Source: Edaphobacter lichenicola (GTDB lineage: Bacteria; Acidobacteriota; Terriglobia; Terriglobales; Acidobacteriaceae). From it: a DNA stretch of 64,000 nt. The position numbers and the translations under genes are program-made. The stretch is taken from NCBI RefSeq assembly GCF_014201315.1, contig NZ_JACHDY010000004.1:62001-126000 (forward strand), in the 5' to 3' direction. Position 1 is the stretch's first letter; each line of letters begins with the position of its first letter. Below are positions 16,861-26,293 of this stretch, piece by piece. The notes under the pieces were generated by a model, which was given only the letters and a program-made list of their open reading frames with translations, made no database searches and was not told the origin of the DNA.

Positions 16861-17901
16861 TCAGTACCCGTACTGCTCCACCTGCCGCAGCAGATTGAGC
16901 TTCCGCTCCGGCGGCAGAAAGCTGGCCTCCACCGCATTGGCCGCCAGCTCCCGCATCTGCTCCAGCGAAAACCCGAACCGGCTCTCGACCAGCACGTACT
17001 CCTCCAGCAGATTGCTCCCGAACATCGGAGGATCATCCGAGTTGATCGTCACCATCAGCCCCGACTCGAAGTAATGCTTCACCGGATGTTCGTCGAAGCT
17101 CCCGCAACAGCCCGTCCGGATGTTGCTGGTCACATTCAGCTCCAGCGGAATCTGTCGCTCCGCCAGCACCTCCAGCAACTCCGCATCATGCTGCGCCGAG
17201 AGCGCATGACCCACCCGCTCCGCCCCGATGTTGATTGCTGCCCAGATGCTCTCCGGCCCGATCGTCTCACCCGCATGAGCCGTAAGCCGCAGCCCGGCCG
17301 TCTTGGCCTCCGCGTACGACTCCTTGAAGAGATCCGCACTCCCCCGCGCCTCATCCCCGCCGATCCCGATCCCAACGATGTTCGGATACAGCCTCCGCAA
17401 CTCGGCCGCCTTCCGAAACACCTTCACCGCCTCCTCCGCCCCGAAGTGCCGCACCGCATCGATCAGCCAGTAGACGGTAGTGCCAAAGTCCTTCTCGCCC
17501 CGAATCCGCCCCCGCTCGATCGCCTCGACGTAAGGCTCCACCTCCGCGTTCTTCCAGTAATAGATAATCCCGAACGAGATATACACCTCGGCATGAACCA
17601 CCCCCTGTGCCGCCAGGTCCCGAACCATGTTGTAAGTAATCAACTCATAGTCGTCCGGCCCCACCAGACGAGCCGAAACCGCCTTGAACGAGTCCATGAA
17701 TCCAAGAAAATTCTCATAGACATAGAGCTTCTTCGCCGCCTCGCTCGTCAGCGGCTCTGCATCATGCCGCTTGCTCAACTCCAGCAGCGTATCGAGTTGA
17801 ATTGTTCCTTCGAGATGCAGATGGAGCTCAACCTTCGGCAGCTTTCGCAGCCAATCAACCACATCGATCTCAGCGTCTTGTCTCGTCTGTTTTCGCGCCA
17901 T
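16861..17901 (-). CDS. add: Adenosine deaminase
   Basis: 346 residues of the metal-dependent amidohydrolase fold. Zinc and catalytic motifs: HLHLEG (metal His pair), GIGGDEARG (substrate binding), HAGE (catalytic Glu), an intermediate GHALS and the terminal NSDDPPMFG (metal Asp). It converts adenosine to inosine in the cytoplasm (purine salvage). A subset of this family acts on adenine or modified nucleosides, so the substrate is not fully fixed. ATG 17901. The permease gene upstream on the same strand ends 73 bp away and may feed it, although that family carries amino acids. Confidence 0.88.
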   Translation of the reverse strand: MARKQTRQDAEIDVVDWLRKLPKVELHLHLEGTIQLDTLLELSKRHDAEPLTSEAAKKLYVYENFLGFMDSFKAVSARLVGPDDYELITYNMVRDLAAQGVVHAEVYISFGIIYYWKNAEVEPYVEAIERGRIRGEKDFGTTVYWLIDAVRHFGAEEAVKVFRKAAELRRLYPNIVGIGIGGDEARGSADLFKESYAEAKTAGLRLTAHAGETIGPESIWAAINIGAERVGHALSAQHDAELLEVLAERQIPLELNVTSNIRTGCCGSFDEHPVKHYFESGLMVTINSDDPPMFGSNLLEEYVLVESRFGFSLEQMRELAANAVEASFLPPERKLNLLRQVEQYGY

Positions 17902-17973
17902 CTATCTATCTTAGACTTCTTGGACCTACTTCTTTGACCGACTCGTTAGCTCCGGCTCGTTGCCCAGACATGC

Positions 17974-19581
17974 CTAAACCTTCGGCCCGTAGAACTCACT
18001 CCGCTTTCGGCTGTAGAAGAAGTAGATCAACAACCCAATTCCAAGCCACACGAAGAAGCGCATCCAGGTGATAATCGGCAATCCCATCATCAGCAGCACA
18101 CAGAAGACAACCGAAAGCATCGGAATCACAGGCCCAAACGGAACCCGAAACCTGCGCCGCCGCTCCGGCTCGCGATATCGCAGAATGATTACGCCAATCG
18201 AGACCAGAGCGAACGCGAAGAGCGTCCCGATGTTCGACAGATCCGTCAAGGTACCGATATCAAACAACCCAGCAGGAACGCCGACCACGATTCCAGCCAC
18301 CCAGGTCGCAACCGCAGGCGTCCGGAACTTGGGATGTACCTTCCCGAAGAACGCAGGCAGCAGCCGATCCCGCGACATGGCGAACCAAACCCGCGACTGC
18401 CCGAGCTGGAACACCAGGATCGAGGAGATCATGCCCATCATCGCACCCAGCAGAACCGCAAGCCTCACCCAGTGCAAACTGTGTCCGCCCGGCTGCAACG
18501 ATAGCTTCTTGAGCGCATTCACCACCGGAGCAGCATCGTCGACCATGCTCTGCCATGGCACCAGCCCAGTCAGAATCGTCGCCACACCGATGTACAGGAT
18601 CGTGCACACAACCAGCGTCGCGATGATCCCGATCGGAACGTCCTTCTGGGGGTTCCTGCACTCCTCCGCCGCGGTCGATACCGAATCAAACCCGATATAG
18701 GTGAAGAAGATGATCGAGCCGCCCGTCAGCACACCCGACCAGCCGTTCGGCGAGTAAGGATGATAGAGCGCAGGTTTGATGAAGTGCGCGCCAGCGAAGA
18801 TGAACAGCAGAATCGCGGCGAGCTTCAGCAGCACCATGATGTTGTTGGTTCGCGCCGACTCTCGAATCCCGCGTACCAACACCACGGTGAGCAGCATAAC
18901 GACCAGAAACGCTGGCCAATCGAAGCCGAAGTGCCATCCTGGGAGATAGAGATCGTGTCCCTGGAGGTCCTGTAATCCACCCGGCAAAAAGGCAGGTGAG
19001 ATCCAGCGGAGTGCAGGATGGAATCCGAACCAGTCGAGCAGATCCACCATATGGGCTGCGAAGCCCACCGAAACAGCCATATTGCTGCCGGCATACTCCA
19101 GGATCAAGTCCCACCCGATGATCCAGGCAACGAGCTCCCCCAGCGTCGCATAGGTATAGGTGTACGCTGACCCCGCAATAGGAATCATCGAAGCCAGCTC
19201 TGCATAGCACAGTCCTGTCAGACCGCAGACGATCGCAACCAGCACGAGCGAGATTGCCAGTGCCGGCCCCGCTCCCGGTCGTCCCGCCAGTGCCGAGTGG
19301 TGAATCAGATAGTCCAGCACAGGGGCACGCAGGATCGAAGTAGTGTCGAACTTCTCGCCCGCAATCGCGGTTCCTACGACCGTAAAGATACCCGAACCAA
19401 TTACCGCGCCAATACCTAGCGCAGTCAGCGAGACAGGGCCCAGCGTCTTCTTCAGCGCGTGCTCCGGCCTCTCCGATTCTGAGATCAGCTTGTCGATCGA
19501 CTTGGTTGCAAAGATTTGCCTGGCCAGCGCGCTCGCTCCTGCTTGCAGATGAATTGGTGCGGGGCGTTTCCGACTGCACAA
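17974..19581 (-). CDS. APC-superfamily amino acid permease
   Basis: 535 residues with about 12-14 membrane segments. TALGIGAVIGSGIFTVVG is the glycine-rich TM1 signature of the amino acid-polyamine-organocation superfamily, and the layout resembles the cationic amino acid transporter (CAT/YhdG) subgroup, with the typical FFTYIGFDSVSTAAEE motif. It imports amino acids across the inner membrane; the substrate is unknown. The only start giving a complete N-terminus is TTG 19581, which is weak. A shorter protein beginning nearer to TM1 is possible. Confidence 0.88.
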   Translation of the reverse strand: MCSRKRPAPIHLQAGASALARQIFATKSIDKLISESERPEHALKKTLGPVSLTALGIGAVIGSGIFTVVGTAIAGEKFDTTSILRAPVLDYLIHHSALAGRPGAGPALAISLVLVAIVCGLTGLCYAELASMIPIAGSAYTYTYATLGELVAWIIGWDLILEYAGSNMAVSVGFAAHMVDLLDWFGFHPALRWISPAFLPGGLQDLQGHDLYLPGWHFGFDWPAFLVVMLLTVVLVRGIRESARTNNIMVLLKLAAILLFIFAGAHFIKPALYHPYSPNGWSGVLTGGSIIFFTYIGFDSVSTAAEECRNPQKDVPIGIIATLVVCTILYIGVATILTGLVPWQSMVDDAAPVVNALKKLSLQPGGHSLHWVRLAVLLGAMMGMISSILVFQLGQSRVWFAMSRDRLLPAFFGKVHPKFRTPAVATWVAGIVVGVPAGLFDIGTLTDLSNIGTLFAFALVSIGVIILRYREPERRRRFRVPFGPVIPMLSVVFCVLLMMGLPIITWMRFFVWLGIGLLIYFFYSRKRSEFYGPKV

Positions 19582-19606
19582 TGCGATTTAGAAGACTTCA
19601 ATCTAG

Positions 19607-19646
19607 GCCGGGGGTCACGGCGCAATACCATTCGAGCGACCCCGGC
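19607..19646 (-). terminator. Hairpin after the 51-aa basic protein gene
   Basis: GCCGGGGTC and GACCCCCGGC pair (one bulge) around a ~21-base loop, beginning 5 bp after the stop of the small gene on the - strand. There is no T-tract, so it may act as an mRNA 3'-end stabiliser rather than an intrinsic terminator. Confidence 0.4.
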
Positions 19647-19651
19647 AGGGG

Positions 19652-19807
19652 CTACCGCTTGCTTTGACCGCGAGCTGCCTTCTTAACCTTTTGCTTGTTC
19701 TCGCCACGAGCACCGGTGCGTGGACCCTTCGCTGGCGCGGCTTTGCGTGCTGCGCGCTTTACCTTCTTGCGCTCTTGTGTGTCGGTGATGCTCTTGGTGT
19801 TTGCCAT
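19652..19807 (-). CDS. Small lysine/arginine-rich protein (51 aa)
   Basis: Translation from ATG 19807 gives MANTKSITDTQERKKVKRAA and continues to QSKR before TAG. Over a third of the residues are Lys or Arg, with many Ala and no hydrophobic core. This composition suits a nucleic-acid-binding or ribosome-associated protein. It lies 42 bp downstream of pcrA on the same strand and is likely co-transcribed. Codon usage matches its neighbours and a strong hairpin follows the stop, both of which support a real gene. Function unknown. Confidence 0.6.
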   Translation of the reverse strand: MANTKSITDTQERKKVKRAARKAAPAKGPRTGARGENKQKVKKAARGQSKR

Positions 19808-19849
19808 GTATCTTTGCCAATCTTTCTTATAGACGCGATTTTCGAAACT

Positions 19850-22660
19850 TTAGAGGCGTTCCAGCTGGGCAAACTTCTCCACCAGCTTCTTTACGCCGTG
19901 CTGTTGGAATTGTACTGTAATCTTCGCGTCATCCCCATCGCCTTCGCGACGAAACACCGTGCCTTCCCCATATTTAGGATGCCTGACCCGCGAACCCTGC
20001 TTCAACCCAGTCTTTCCAGTCTGCTCCTGAACTTCCGGCTTCGGGCGCGAAATCTTCTGTCCCCGTGCGGCGAAGAAGCTGGCAATGTTATCCATTGATT
20101 GCCCCGGCGGCGCGGTTTTAGCGGTGTATCCGGCGCGACGGTTCACGCCGGGAAGCCCAGAAGGCCGGGCCGGAGTTCGCTCACCGCTTTGATCTTCGTC
20201 TTCATAGCTATAGTGCTGATCGCCCTGCTCGGTACTCGGACGGTCGAACCTGTTTGCCTTGGGATAGGGCGTCGCGTACGCTCCACCGTAACCCGAACCA
20301 TAATCCGATCCGGAAAACTGCGGTCGCGCAGGCGGACTTCCCAAGTCCTCCACCAGTCGGCTTGGAACCTCTTCCAGAAATCGCGAAGCGATGCTCGACT
20401 CCGGCATATCGCTTCCGTATCGCCGTCGATATCTGGCGCGAGTCATTATCAGCGTATCCATCGCCCTTGTCATTCCGACGTAGCAAAGGCGACGTTCTTC
20501 CTCTAGCCCAGTTGGATCGGTCAGCGTTCGAGAGTGAGGGAACAGGCCCTCTTCCATCCCACTCAAAAAGACCAGCGGAAATTCCAAACCTTTGGCAGCA
20601 TGCAACGTCATAAGCGTTACCCTGGCCTCTTCGCTGTAACTATCTGCATCGCTGACCAGCGCGGCGTGATCCAGAAACTCATGCAATGTTTCGCCACGTT
20701 CTTGTGCGTCCTGCGCGGCGTTGGCAAGTTCCTTCAGGTTTTCGATCCGCGAGAAAGACTCCGGGGTCGCCTCTTCCTCCAGCGCTCGAATATATCCACT
20801 CCGATCGTTCAAAAACTTGATCAGCTCAGGCAGTGTGGCGACATCGCCCGGTTTGCGAAACGCCGGCTTCTCGTCAGCCATCTTGACTTCAGCGGCTCTT
20901 TCCGTTGTCGTCCCTGCGGACTTCTTGAGTACCACCGGTGCAAACGGATTGAAACTCGCTGAATCGATCCCGTGCGCAGCATCAGAGTCTAAAGAGTTTT
21001 CAGCAGCGATCGTGGAGAACTCTTCGCTCGGACCAAAGTCGAAGCCGAAGTTAAAACTCGTGTCGAACGAAGTATTCGCGCCCGTGTCCTCAGATTCCGG
21101 ATCACCAAACCCGAACGAAACATCCGCTTCAGCGTCTTCAACATCCTCGGGGAGCAGGGAAGTGTCATCGTCCTGTGCGACGTCCTCAGCTAGTTTTTCT
21201 GCAAAACCGGGACCCAGCATTGCCCGCGCGTCTTCAATCAGCCGTCTGAAGCTACTCAGAGCCTGCAAGGCTCGCGCAGGTAGCAGCTTATCTTCAATGG
21301 CGCGTCTTATAGCGTCCCAAGTGCTCATACCGCTTGACAGAGCCATTCGCTCCAGCGTCTCCATCGTTGTTTTGCCAATTCCGCGAGGCGGCGAGTTCAC
21401 CACCCGTCCCAGCGCGACCGAGTCATGCACATTCTGCACCAGCTTCAGGTAGCTCAGAATGTCTTTCACCTCGGCGCGGTCATAAAAGCTGAATCCACCC
21501 ACCATGTGGTACTGAATCTGGTACCGGCGCAGAGCCTCTTCAAAGAGCCGCGACTGTGAGTTGGTTCGGTATAGTACGGCGCATCTCGGCATATCTACCT
21601 GTCCCCCAGCCTCGCGCAGATACCGTTGAATTCGATCGGAAATAAACAGCGCTTCGTTCTCGCCATCGGGGGCTTCGTAGTAGCCGATAAGACTTCCACC
21701 CTCTCGCGTGGTGAACAGATTCTTGCCCTTCCGCTGCGTATTCTGTGCAACAACCGCTCCCGCACCTTCCAGGATTACCTGCGTGGAACGGTAGTTCTGC
21801 TCGAGCCGGATCGTCTTTGTCTCGGGAAAGTCCTTCTCAAACTCCAATATGTTTTTAATGTCTGCGCCGCGCCAGCTATAGATCGACTGATCTTCATCGC
21901 CTACCACGCAGACGTTGGCGTCAGGTCCGGCCAGCAGCTTCATCAACTCATATTGAGGCCGGTTCGTGTCCTGATACTCGTCGATTAGAAGATATTTGTA
22001 GCGTCGGTTGTATCTTTCTCTAGTTTCCTCAGACGACTTCAGCAGACGGACAGTCTCAAGGAGTAGATCGTCGAAGTCCAGCGCATTCGCTTTAAATAGC
22101 TCCTTCTTATAAATCTCAAAGATGTGAGCAATCTTCTCCTCCATCGGGTTAGTGCTCGCAAGAAAATATTCCTGCGGGTCAATCATGTGGTTCTTCGCCC
22201 ATGAGATTCGCCCAAGCGCAACACGCGGTTTCAGAGACTTGTCGTCAATGGCAAGCCGCTTCAGTGCCTGCTTCACTACCGCTTGTTGATCGGTCTCATC
22301 GTAGATTGCGAAGGTCTTTGTCAACCCAACGCCTCCTACGCGGAGCGCCTCAATATCTCGCCGGAGCACGCGGACACAAAAGCTATGAAATGTGGCCAGC
22401 ATTGGTTTAGCCAGACTGGTGTGCCCTAAAATCTTATCCACCCGCTCGGCCATTTCTTTGGCAGCCTTGTTCGTAAAGGTCACAGCGAGAATCGCGTCGG
22501 CCGGTACACCCCGCTCCTGAATCAGATAGGCAATGCGATGCGTAATGACGCGCGTCTTGCCAGATCCCGCTCCTGCCAGCAGCAACACCGGCCCATCCAC
22601 CGATCGGATGCCTTCCTGCTGTTGCGGATTCATATTCTCTAAAAGTCGACTCAACTGCAC
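19850..22660 (-). CDS. pcrA: ATP-dependent DNA helicase PcrA/UvrD
   Basis: About 936 residues of superfamily 1A 3'-5' helicase. Motif I GAGSGKT, motif Ia TFTNKAAKEM, motif II DEYQDTN, motif III EDQSIYSWRGAD, motif IV LEQNYRS, motif V TLHAAKGLEF and motif VI RLCYVGMTRA are all present. The C-terminal GSRVRHPKYGEGTV is the PcrA Tudor-like RNA-polymerase-binding motif. It unwinds DNA in repair and rolling-circle replication. A ~110-residue acidic, Phe/Gly-rich segment (about 20880-21190) interrupts the 2B region where relatives have none. The start is uncertain: GTG 22660 fits family length (QLSRLLENMNPQQQEGI), with TTG 22669 upstream and an internal ATG at NPQQQ. Confidence 0.93.
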   Translation of the reverse strand: MQLSRLLENMNPQQQEGIRSVDGPVLLLAGAGSGKTRVITHRIAYLIQERGVPADAILAVTFTNKAAKEMAERVDKILGHTSLAKPMLATFHSFCVRVLRRDIEALRVGGVGLTKTFAIYDETDQQAVVKQALKRLAIDDKSLKPRVALGRISWAKNHMIDPQEYFLASTNPMEEKIAHIFEIYKKELFKANALDFDDLLLETVRLLKSSEETRERYNRRYKYLLIDEYQDTNRPQYELMKLLAGPDANVCVVGDEDQSIYSWRGADIKNILEFEKDFPETKTIRLEQNYRSTQVILEGAGAVVAQNTQRKGKNLFTTREGGSLIGYYEAPDGENEALFISDRIQRYLREAGGQVDMPRCAVLYRTNSQSRLFEEALRRYQIQYHMVGGFSFYDRAEVKDILSYLKLVQNVHDSVALGRVVNSPPRGIGKTTMETLERMALSSGMSTWDAIRRAIEDKLLPARALQALSSFRRLIEDARAMLGPGFAEKLAEDVAQDDDTSLLPEDVEDAEADVSFGFGDPESEDTGANTSFDTSFNFGFDFGPSEEFSTIAAENSLDSDAAHGIDSASFNPFAPVVLKKSAGTTTERAAEVKMADEKPAFRKPGDVATLPELIKFLNDRSGYIRALEEEATPESFSRIENLKELANAAQDAQERGETLHEFLDHAALVSDADSYSEEARVTLMTLHAAKGLEFPLVFLSGMEEGLFPHSRTLTDPTGLEEERRLCYVGMTRAMDTLIMTRARYRRRYGSDMPESSIASRFLEEVPSRLVEDLGSPPARPQFSGSDYGSGYGGAYATPYPKANRFDRPSTEQGDQHYSYEDEDQSGERTPARPSGLPGVNRRAGYTAKTAPPGQSMDNIASFFAARGQKISRPKPEVQEQTGKTGLKQGSRVRHPKYGEGTVFRREGDGDDAKITVQFQQHGVKKLVEKFAQLERL

Positions 22661-22930
22661 ACACTCCAATACCCTATTTTAAGCTCTCAGGGCTGGCTCC
22701 TTTTGCAACCGCCAGAAAGCTATCGAATGTCCAGTCCGTTGTTCATTTGCGAACAGCTTGTCCACTCTTGGACATTGGGAAATCAAATTAAGACTGGCTG
22801 GTTAATTCGAAAACCAAAATTGATTTTTCGGGGAACTAGCATCGTCTAACTTGCGTAACTCAATTCACGACGGGCTCCCTGATCCATGGCAGAGAACTTC
22901 AGTCGAAATCTTGAAGTAATGGAGCGTAGT

Positions 22931-23275
22931 ATGAAACGTCACAATCTCTTGACCGTCGCAGTTGTCGCTACCTCTCTTGTTGCAGTTCCGGCCATATACG
23001 CGGCTCCCACAAGCATCTCATCTCCTGTTCATGCAATGTTCGGCAAAACAAAGACCAATACGGTCAAACTGAATCTTCGCAATGACACCGGCGCTTCTCT
23101 GCAGGTCCTGGTCGGGGATAAACCTATGACGCTTGAGCCCGGCAAATTAGTTAACCTGGATGTTCCAGTGGGAACACGCATCGTTGCCAATAGTGCCACA
23201 CCAAACCACGCGGTAGGATCTCTCATCGAAGAGGTCATTAAAGATCATAACGGTGCCACGATCGCAATTCGTTAG
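22931..23275 (+). CDS. Small secreted protein of unknown function
   Basis: 114 residues: a signal peptide (MKRHNLLTVAVVATSLVAVPAIYAA) and a ~70-residue beta-rich domain (VKLNLRNDTGASLQVLVGDKPMTLEPGKLVNLDV). No family recognised; the layout suggests a small beta-sandwich. GGAG is 6 bp before ATG 22931, so I prefer this start to the upstream ATG 22886. An AGGCCGA/TCGGCCT hairpin (23306-23338) follows the stop and may be a terminator. Confidence 0.7.
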   Translation: MKRHNLLTVAVVATSLVAVPAIYAAPTSISSPVHAMFGKTKTNTVKLNLRNDTGASLQVLVGDKPMTLEPGKLVNLDVPVGTRIVANSATPNHAVGSLIEEVIKDHNGATIAIR

Positions 23276-23305
23276 GACCGAGACGATATCGCTGAATGAC
23301 TCCAA

Positions 23306-23338
23306 AGGCCGATCGCTTCTATCAAGTCCGGTCGGCCT
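23306..23338 (+). terminator. Possible terminator hairpin
   Basis: 7-bp stem AGGCCGA/TCGGCCT with a ~19-base loop, 30 bp after the small secreted gene. The following sequence is T-rich but not a clean T-run. Confidence 0.35.
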
Positions 23339-23407
23339 GCAGGGTTCTTTCCTCTTTGATGGATCAACTCCGACTATCCATGTGACGCGCTTGATATCCT
23401 CAGCAGT

Positions 23408-23980
23408 ATGATTCGCAATGTCGCCGTCTTTTGTGCTTCCGCCAATGGTTTTCATTCTGCCTACCGAGCCGCTGCCGAGGACCTCGGGCGTGCCCTTGCT
23501 GCCCGCAATATTGGCGTAATTTATGGAGGCGCAAACGTCGGCCTGATGGAGGCCGTTGCCGAGGCTGCCCTATCCGCTGACGGCAAAGTCATCGGTGTTA
23601 TTCCTGAAGTGCTCGTCGATCTCGAAGTGGCCCATCGCGGTATCACCGAGCTTCACATCACCAGCACCATGCACACCCGTAAGGCGCTGATTGGAGAAAA
23701 GGCCGACGCGTTCATCGCGCTACCGGGCGGTTTCGGTACCTTCGAGGAACTCTTCGAAGTCCTCGCCTGGCACACCCTTAGGCTCCACGCGAAACCTATC
23801 CTCTTGCTCAATACGCACGGCTTCTACGACAAACTCCTTACCTTTCTTGATCACTGCGTAACCGAGGGGATGCTCAAGCCGAAGAACCGCCAACTCCTTC
23901 TCGTCGCAGATACTGTTGAAGAGGCATTTACCATGTTGAAGTTAGACGAGCAGGGAGCGTCTGCAGACAAACTCGACTGA
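23408..23980 (+). CDS. LOG-family (TIGR00730) protein, putative cytokinin-riboside-phosphate hydrolase-like
   Basis: 190 residues with a Rossmann-like fold. Motifs: FCASANGF near the N-terminus, YGGANVGLMEAVA, and the signature LPGGFGTFEELFEVL (PGGxGTxxE) with the catalytic Arg/Glu context. Family members release adenine-type bases from nucleoside monophosphates; in bacteria the physiological role is often unclear. ATG 23408 gives the usual family length. It is convergent with the DUF971 gene downstream. Confidence 0.88.
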   Translation: MIRNVAVFCASANGFHSAYRAAAEDLGRALAARNIGVIYGGANVGLMEAVAEAALSADGKVIGVIPEVLVDLEVAHRGITELHITSTMHTRKALIGEKADAFIALPGGFGTFEELFEVLAWHTLRLHAKPILLLNTHGFYDKLLTFLDHCVTEGMLKPKNRQLLLVADTVEEAFTMLKLDEQGASADKLD

Positions 23981-24033
23981 ATCTCGACAGGCTAACAGAG
24001 CTCGGCAATCATTCGCAGTGCCATCGGCCCTCG

Positions 24034-24471
24034 CTATAGCCCTTGCTTTGCCATACAGCTTTCACAATGGCACACTCGCCGCAGATATGCCCAGGAGTAG
24101 ATTCCGCTTTCGTGTCCATCATTCCACTTGAACCTCAGCGCATATTTGCCAACCGGTGTCACCTCCAGCGGTTTCACCGGAGCCTCATACATCTTCAGCA
24201 GAGTCTGGTCTTTGGCTTTCGCCTCCCCTGGTAACCTGCCTGTCTTCTCCCGATCTTCGTGGCATGTGGCGCACGGACAAGCATTCCGCAACCACGCGAA
24301 GCTCCACGCACTTCGGTGCCCGTCCTGCCACTCGATTTCGACCCCAGTTCCCTCGGTCTTCTTCACTCGCACTTTTCTCGGAGTCACCGAGCCCGTGGGC
24401 ATCTGCTCGTGCTCCGCGTCTTCCCGGCGCGCCTGCTCTGCGCTGACAATACGAATTCCTTCATGACTCAT
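24034..24471 (-). CDS. DUF971 domain protein
   Basis: 145 residues. The DUF971 pattern appears twice-folded: IEWQDGHRSAWSFAWLRNACPCATC and LRFKWNDGHESGIYSWAYLRRVCHCESC. Relatives include the N-terminal part of gamma-butyrobetaine hydroxylase-type proteins and MRP/Fe-S-assembly-linked proteins. The Cys pairs CPCATC and CHCESC may bind metal or an Fe-S cluster. It lies 66 bp downstream of a TauE-family transporter gene. Confidence 0.8.
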   Translation of the reverse strand: MSHEGIRIVSAEQARREDAEHEQMPTGSVTPRKVRVKKTEGTGVEIEWQDGHRSAWSFAWLRNACPCATCHEDREKTGRLPGEAKAKDQTLLKMYEAPVKPLEVTPVGKYALRFKWNDGHESGIYSWAYLRRVCHCESCMAKQGL

Positions 24472-24537
24472 TGCGCGCTCTCCTCATGCCGTTGTTCCGA
24501 ACGACATCTTCAAATCTCTCCACTCTGATACCGCTGG

Positions 24538-25317
24538 TTAGCCATTTCTCCAGAAGAAATAAGCAGCCATCATGCATCCAGTAATCACAACGATCGTTCG
24601 CAGCACATTCGCACTCATTCGCCGAGCATACTGCGCTCCAACATATCCGCCAACGCCGGCAAATATCATTGAGATCAGGCAGTAACGCCAGATGACTGCG
24701 CCACTCACTACAAACGTAACCACGGCGCAGAAGTTGGACAAACACGCCGCAAGCACCTTCAGTGAGTTCAACGCGTTCATCTCCTCTACTCCAAATAACG
24801 CCAGCGCGCTCATGATCAAAAAGCCAGCACCTGCGCCAAAGTAGCCAATGTAAAAGCATACCGGCAGCAGCACAAAAAACAGGGACTTCACTGCAGGGGA
24901 TCTCTTGATATGAGGCTCGGACGACCGCTTCCTCAGCCACTGAGATACCGGACCACTGATTCCAAACAGCAGGGAAGCGACCAGCAGCAGCCAGGGAACC
25001 ATATGCAGAAACGTGATTTGCCGGGTATTCAGCAGTACGACAGCTCCGCTGACTCCTCCTAGAACTGAAGCCGCACAGACAACCGGCAAGAGTTCCCGGA
25101 TTAGGTCTCCGCGTAACGCAGCAACCGAGGTCAGCTGTCCCGGCCATAGCGCGACCGTATTCGTCGCATTTGCCTGAATGGGGGCCACCCCAATGGAGAG
25201 CATAGCCGGAAAGGATACGAACGATCCTCCACCAGCCATCGCATTCATCACACCAGCGACAAGAGATGCTGTGACCAGCCAAACGTAGTGCCAATGCGAA
25301 CTAAGATTCGAGATCAT
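24538..25317 (-). CDS. TauE/SafE-family permease
   Basis: 259 residues, about eight membrane helices. The opening LVAGVMNAMAGGGSFVSFPAML and a mirrored GYFGAGAGFLIMSALA in the second half are the paired glycine-rich signatures of the TauE/SafE (sulfite, taurine-derived sulfonate or organic-acid export) family. Substrate unknown. A second member (26294-27058) lies in the cys operon, so a link to sulfur metabolism is plausible for that copy, less so here. Confidence 0.85.
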   Translation of the reverse strand: MISNLSSHWHYVWLVTASLVAGVMNAMAGGGSFVSFPAMLSIGVAPIQANATNTVALWPGQLTSVAALRGDLIRELLPVVCAASVLGGVSGAVVLLNTRQITFLHMVPWLLLVASLLFGISGPVSQWLRKRSSEPHIKRSPAVKSLFFVLLPVCFYIGYFGAGAGFLIMSALALFGVEEMNALNSLKVLAACLSNFCAVVTFVVSGAVIWRYCLISMIFAGVGGYVGAQYARRMSANVLRTIVVITGCMMAAYFFWRNG

Positions 25318-25380
25318 CCATCTTCCATTGTATCCAGTCGCGGTTGGCCGTTTGATCCTGAGCCTTAACCCTCTTAGGGT

Positions 25381-26160
25381 TCACATTGCTGCTGGCATCT
25401 CCGGAGTCGCCGCAATCAAGCGGCGCGTATATTCTTCTCGTGGCGCCTCGCAAACCTGTTCGCACTCCCCCAACTCCACCAACCGTCCGCGTTGCATCAC
25501 TGCCACCCTGTCGCACAAGTACCGCACCAGCGGCATAGAATGCGAGATAAACAGATACGTCAGCCCATATTCTCTCTGTAACTCTCTTAGCAAATTCACA
25601 ACCTGCGCGCCCACGCTTACATCCAGTGCACTCACCGGTTCATCCAACACCACGAACTCGGGTCTGAGCGCCAACGCGCGCGCAATGTTAATTCTCTGTC
25701 GTTGCCCACCGCTGAATTCATGAGGAAACCGCTCCAACGCCGACTCATCCAAACCAACCGTCAGCAACATCCCTTTCAGCCGCGAGGCTAGACCTGCGGG
25801 TGGTCTCTCCCCGTGGATTTCAAATGGCTCGGTCAGAATCTGCTTCACTCGCATCCTGGGATTCAACGCCGCGTAGGGATCTTGAAATACGATCTGCATA
25901 CGTCGTCGCATGTCTCGCATCTCGTGTGAAGTCATGGACAGTAGGTCCCGCCCCCTGTATCGCACTTCCCCTACAGAAGGTTCTTCCAATTGCAGCAAAA
26001 GGCGAGCAACAGTGCTTTTTCCAGACCCGGATTCGCCGACCAATCCTAATGTCTCTCCCGGCCGAATCACGAACGAAACGTCGTCCACCACGCGGCGTCC
26101 CCTTACGAACTCTTTCGTCAGGCTTCGAGCCTGCACCAGTGCCGTCTCATCGATTTGCAT
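25381..26160 (-). CDS. Oligopeptide/dipeptide-type ABC transporter ATPase (orphan)
   Basis: 259 residues. Walker A GESGSGKST, Q-loop QDPYAALNPR, signature FSGGQRQRIN and Walker B FVVLDEP are all intact, and the chain ends in a short oligopeptide-transporter-type region. This is the OppF/DppF type. No permease, binding protein or partner ATPase gene is adjacent, so it either serves a distant transporter or is a relic. ATG 26160 (MQIDETALVQARSLTKEF) gives family length; an upstream in-frame start would add 87 unlikely residues. Confidence 0.85.
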   Translation of the reverse strand: MQIDETALVQARSLTKEFVRGRRVVDDVSFVIRPGETLGLVGESGSGKSTVARLLLQLEEPSVGEVRYRGRDLLSMTSHEMRDMRRRMQIVFQDPYAALNPRMRVKQILTEPFEIHGERPPAGLASRLKGMLLTVGLDESALERFPHEFSGGQRQRINIARALALRPEFVVLDEPVSALDVSVGAQVVNLLRELQREYGLTYLFISHSMPLVRYLCDRVAVMQRGRLVELGECEQVCEAPREEYTRRLIAATPEMPAAM

Positions 26161-26293
26161 AGCCGGATGGTAGCATCCGACGTCGGTGCGCTCCGCAATG
26201 CCATGCGCTGATAGGTGCAAAACCATACTGTGCGGACCGGTTGACACAAAAGAACCCCACGAACAAGTGGACAAAGTGCGGTCAGCGCGAGCT

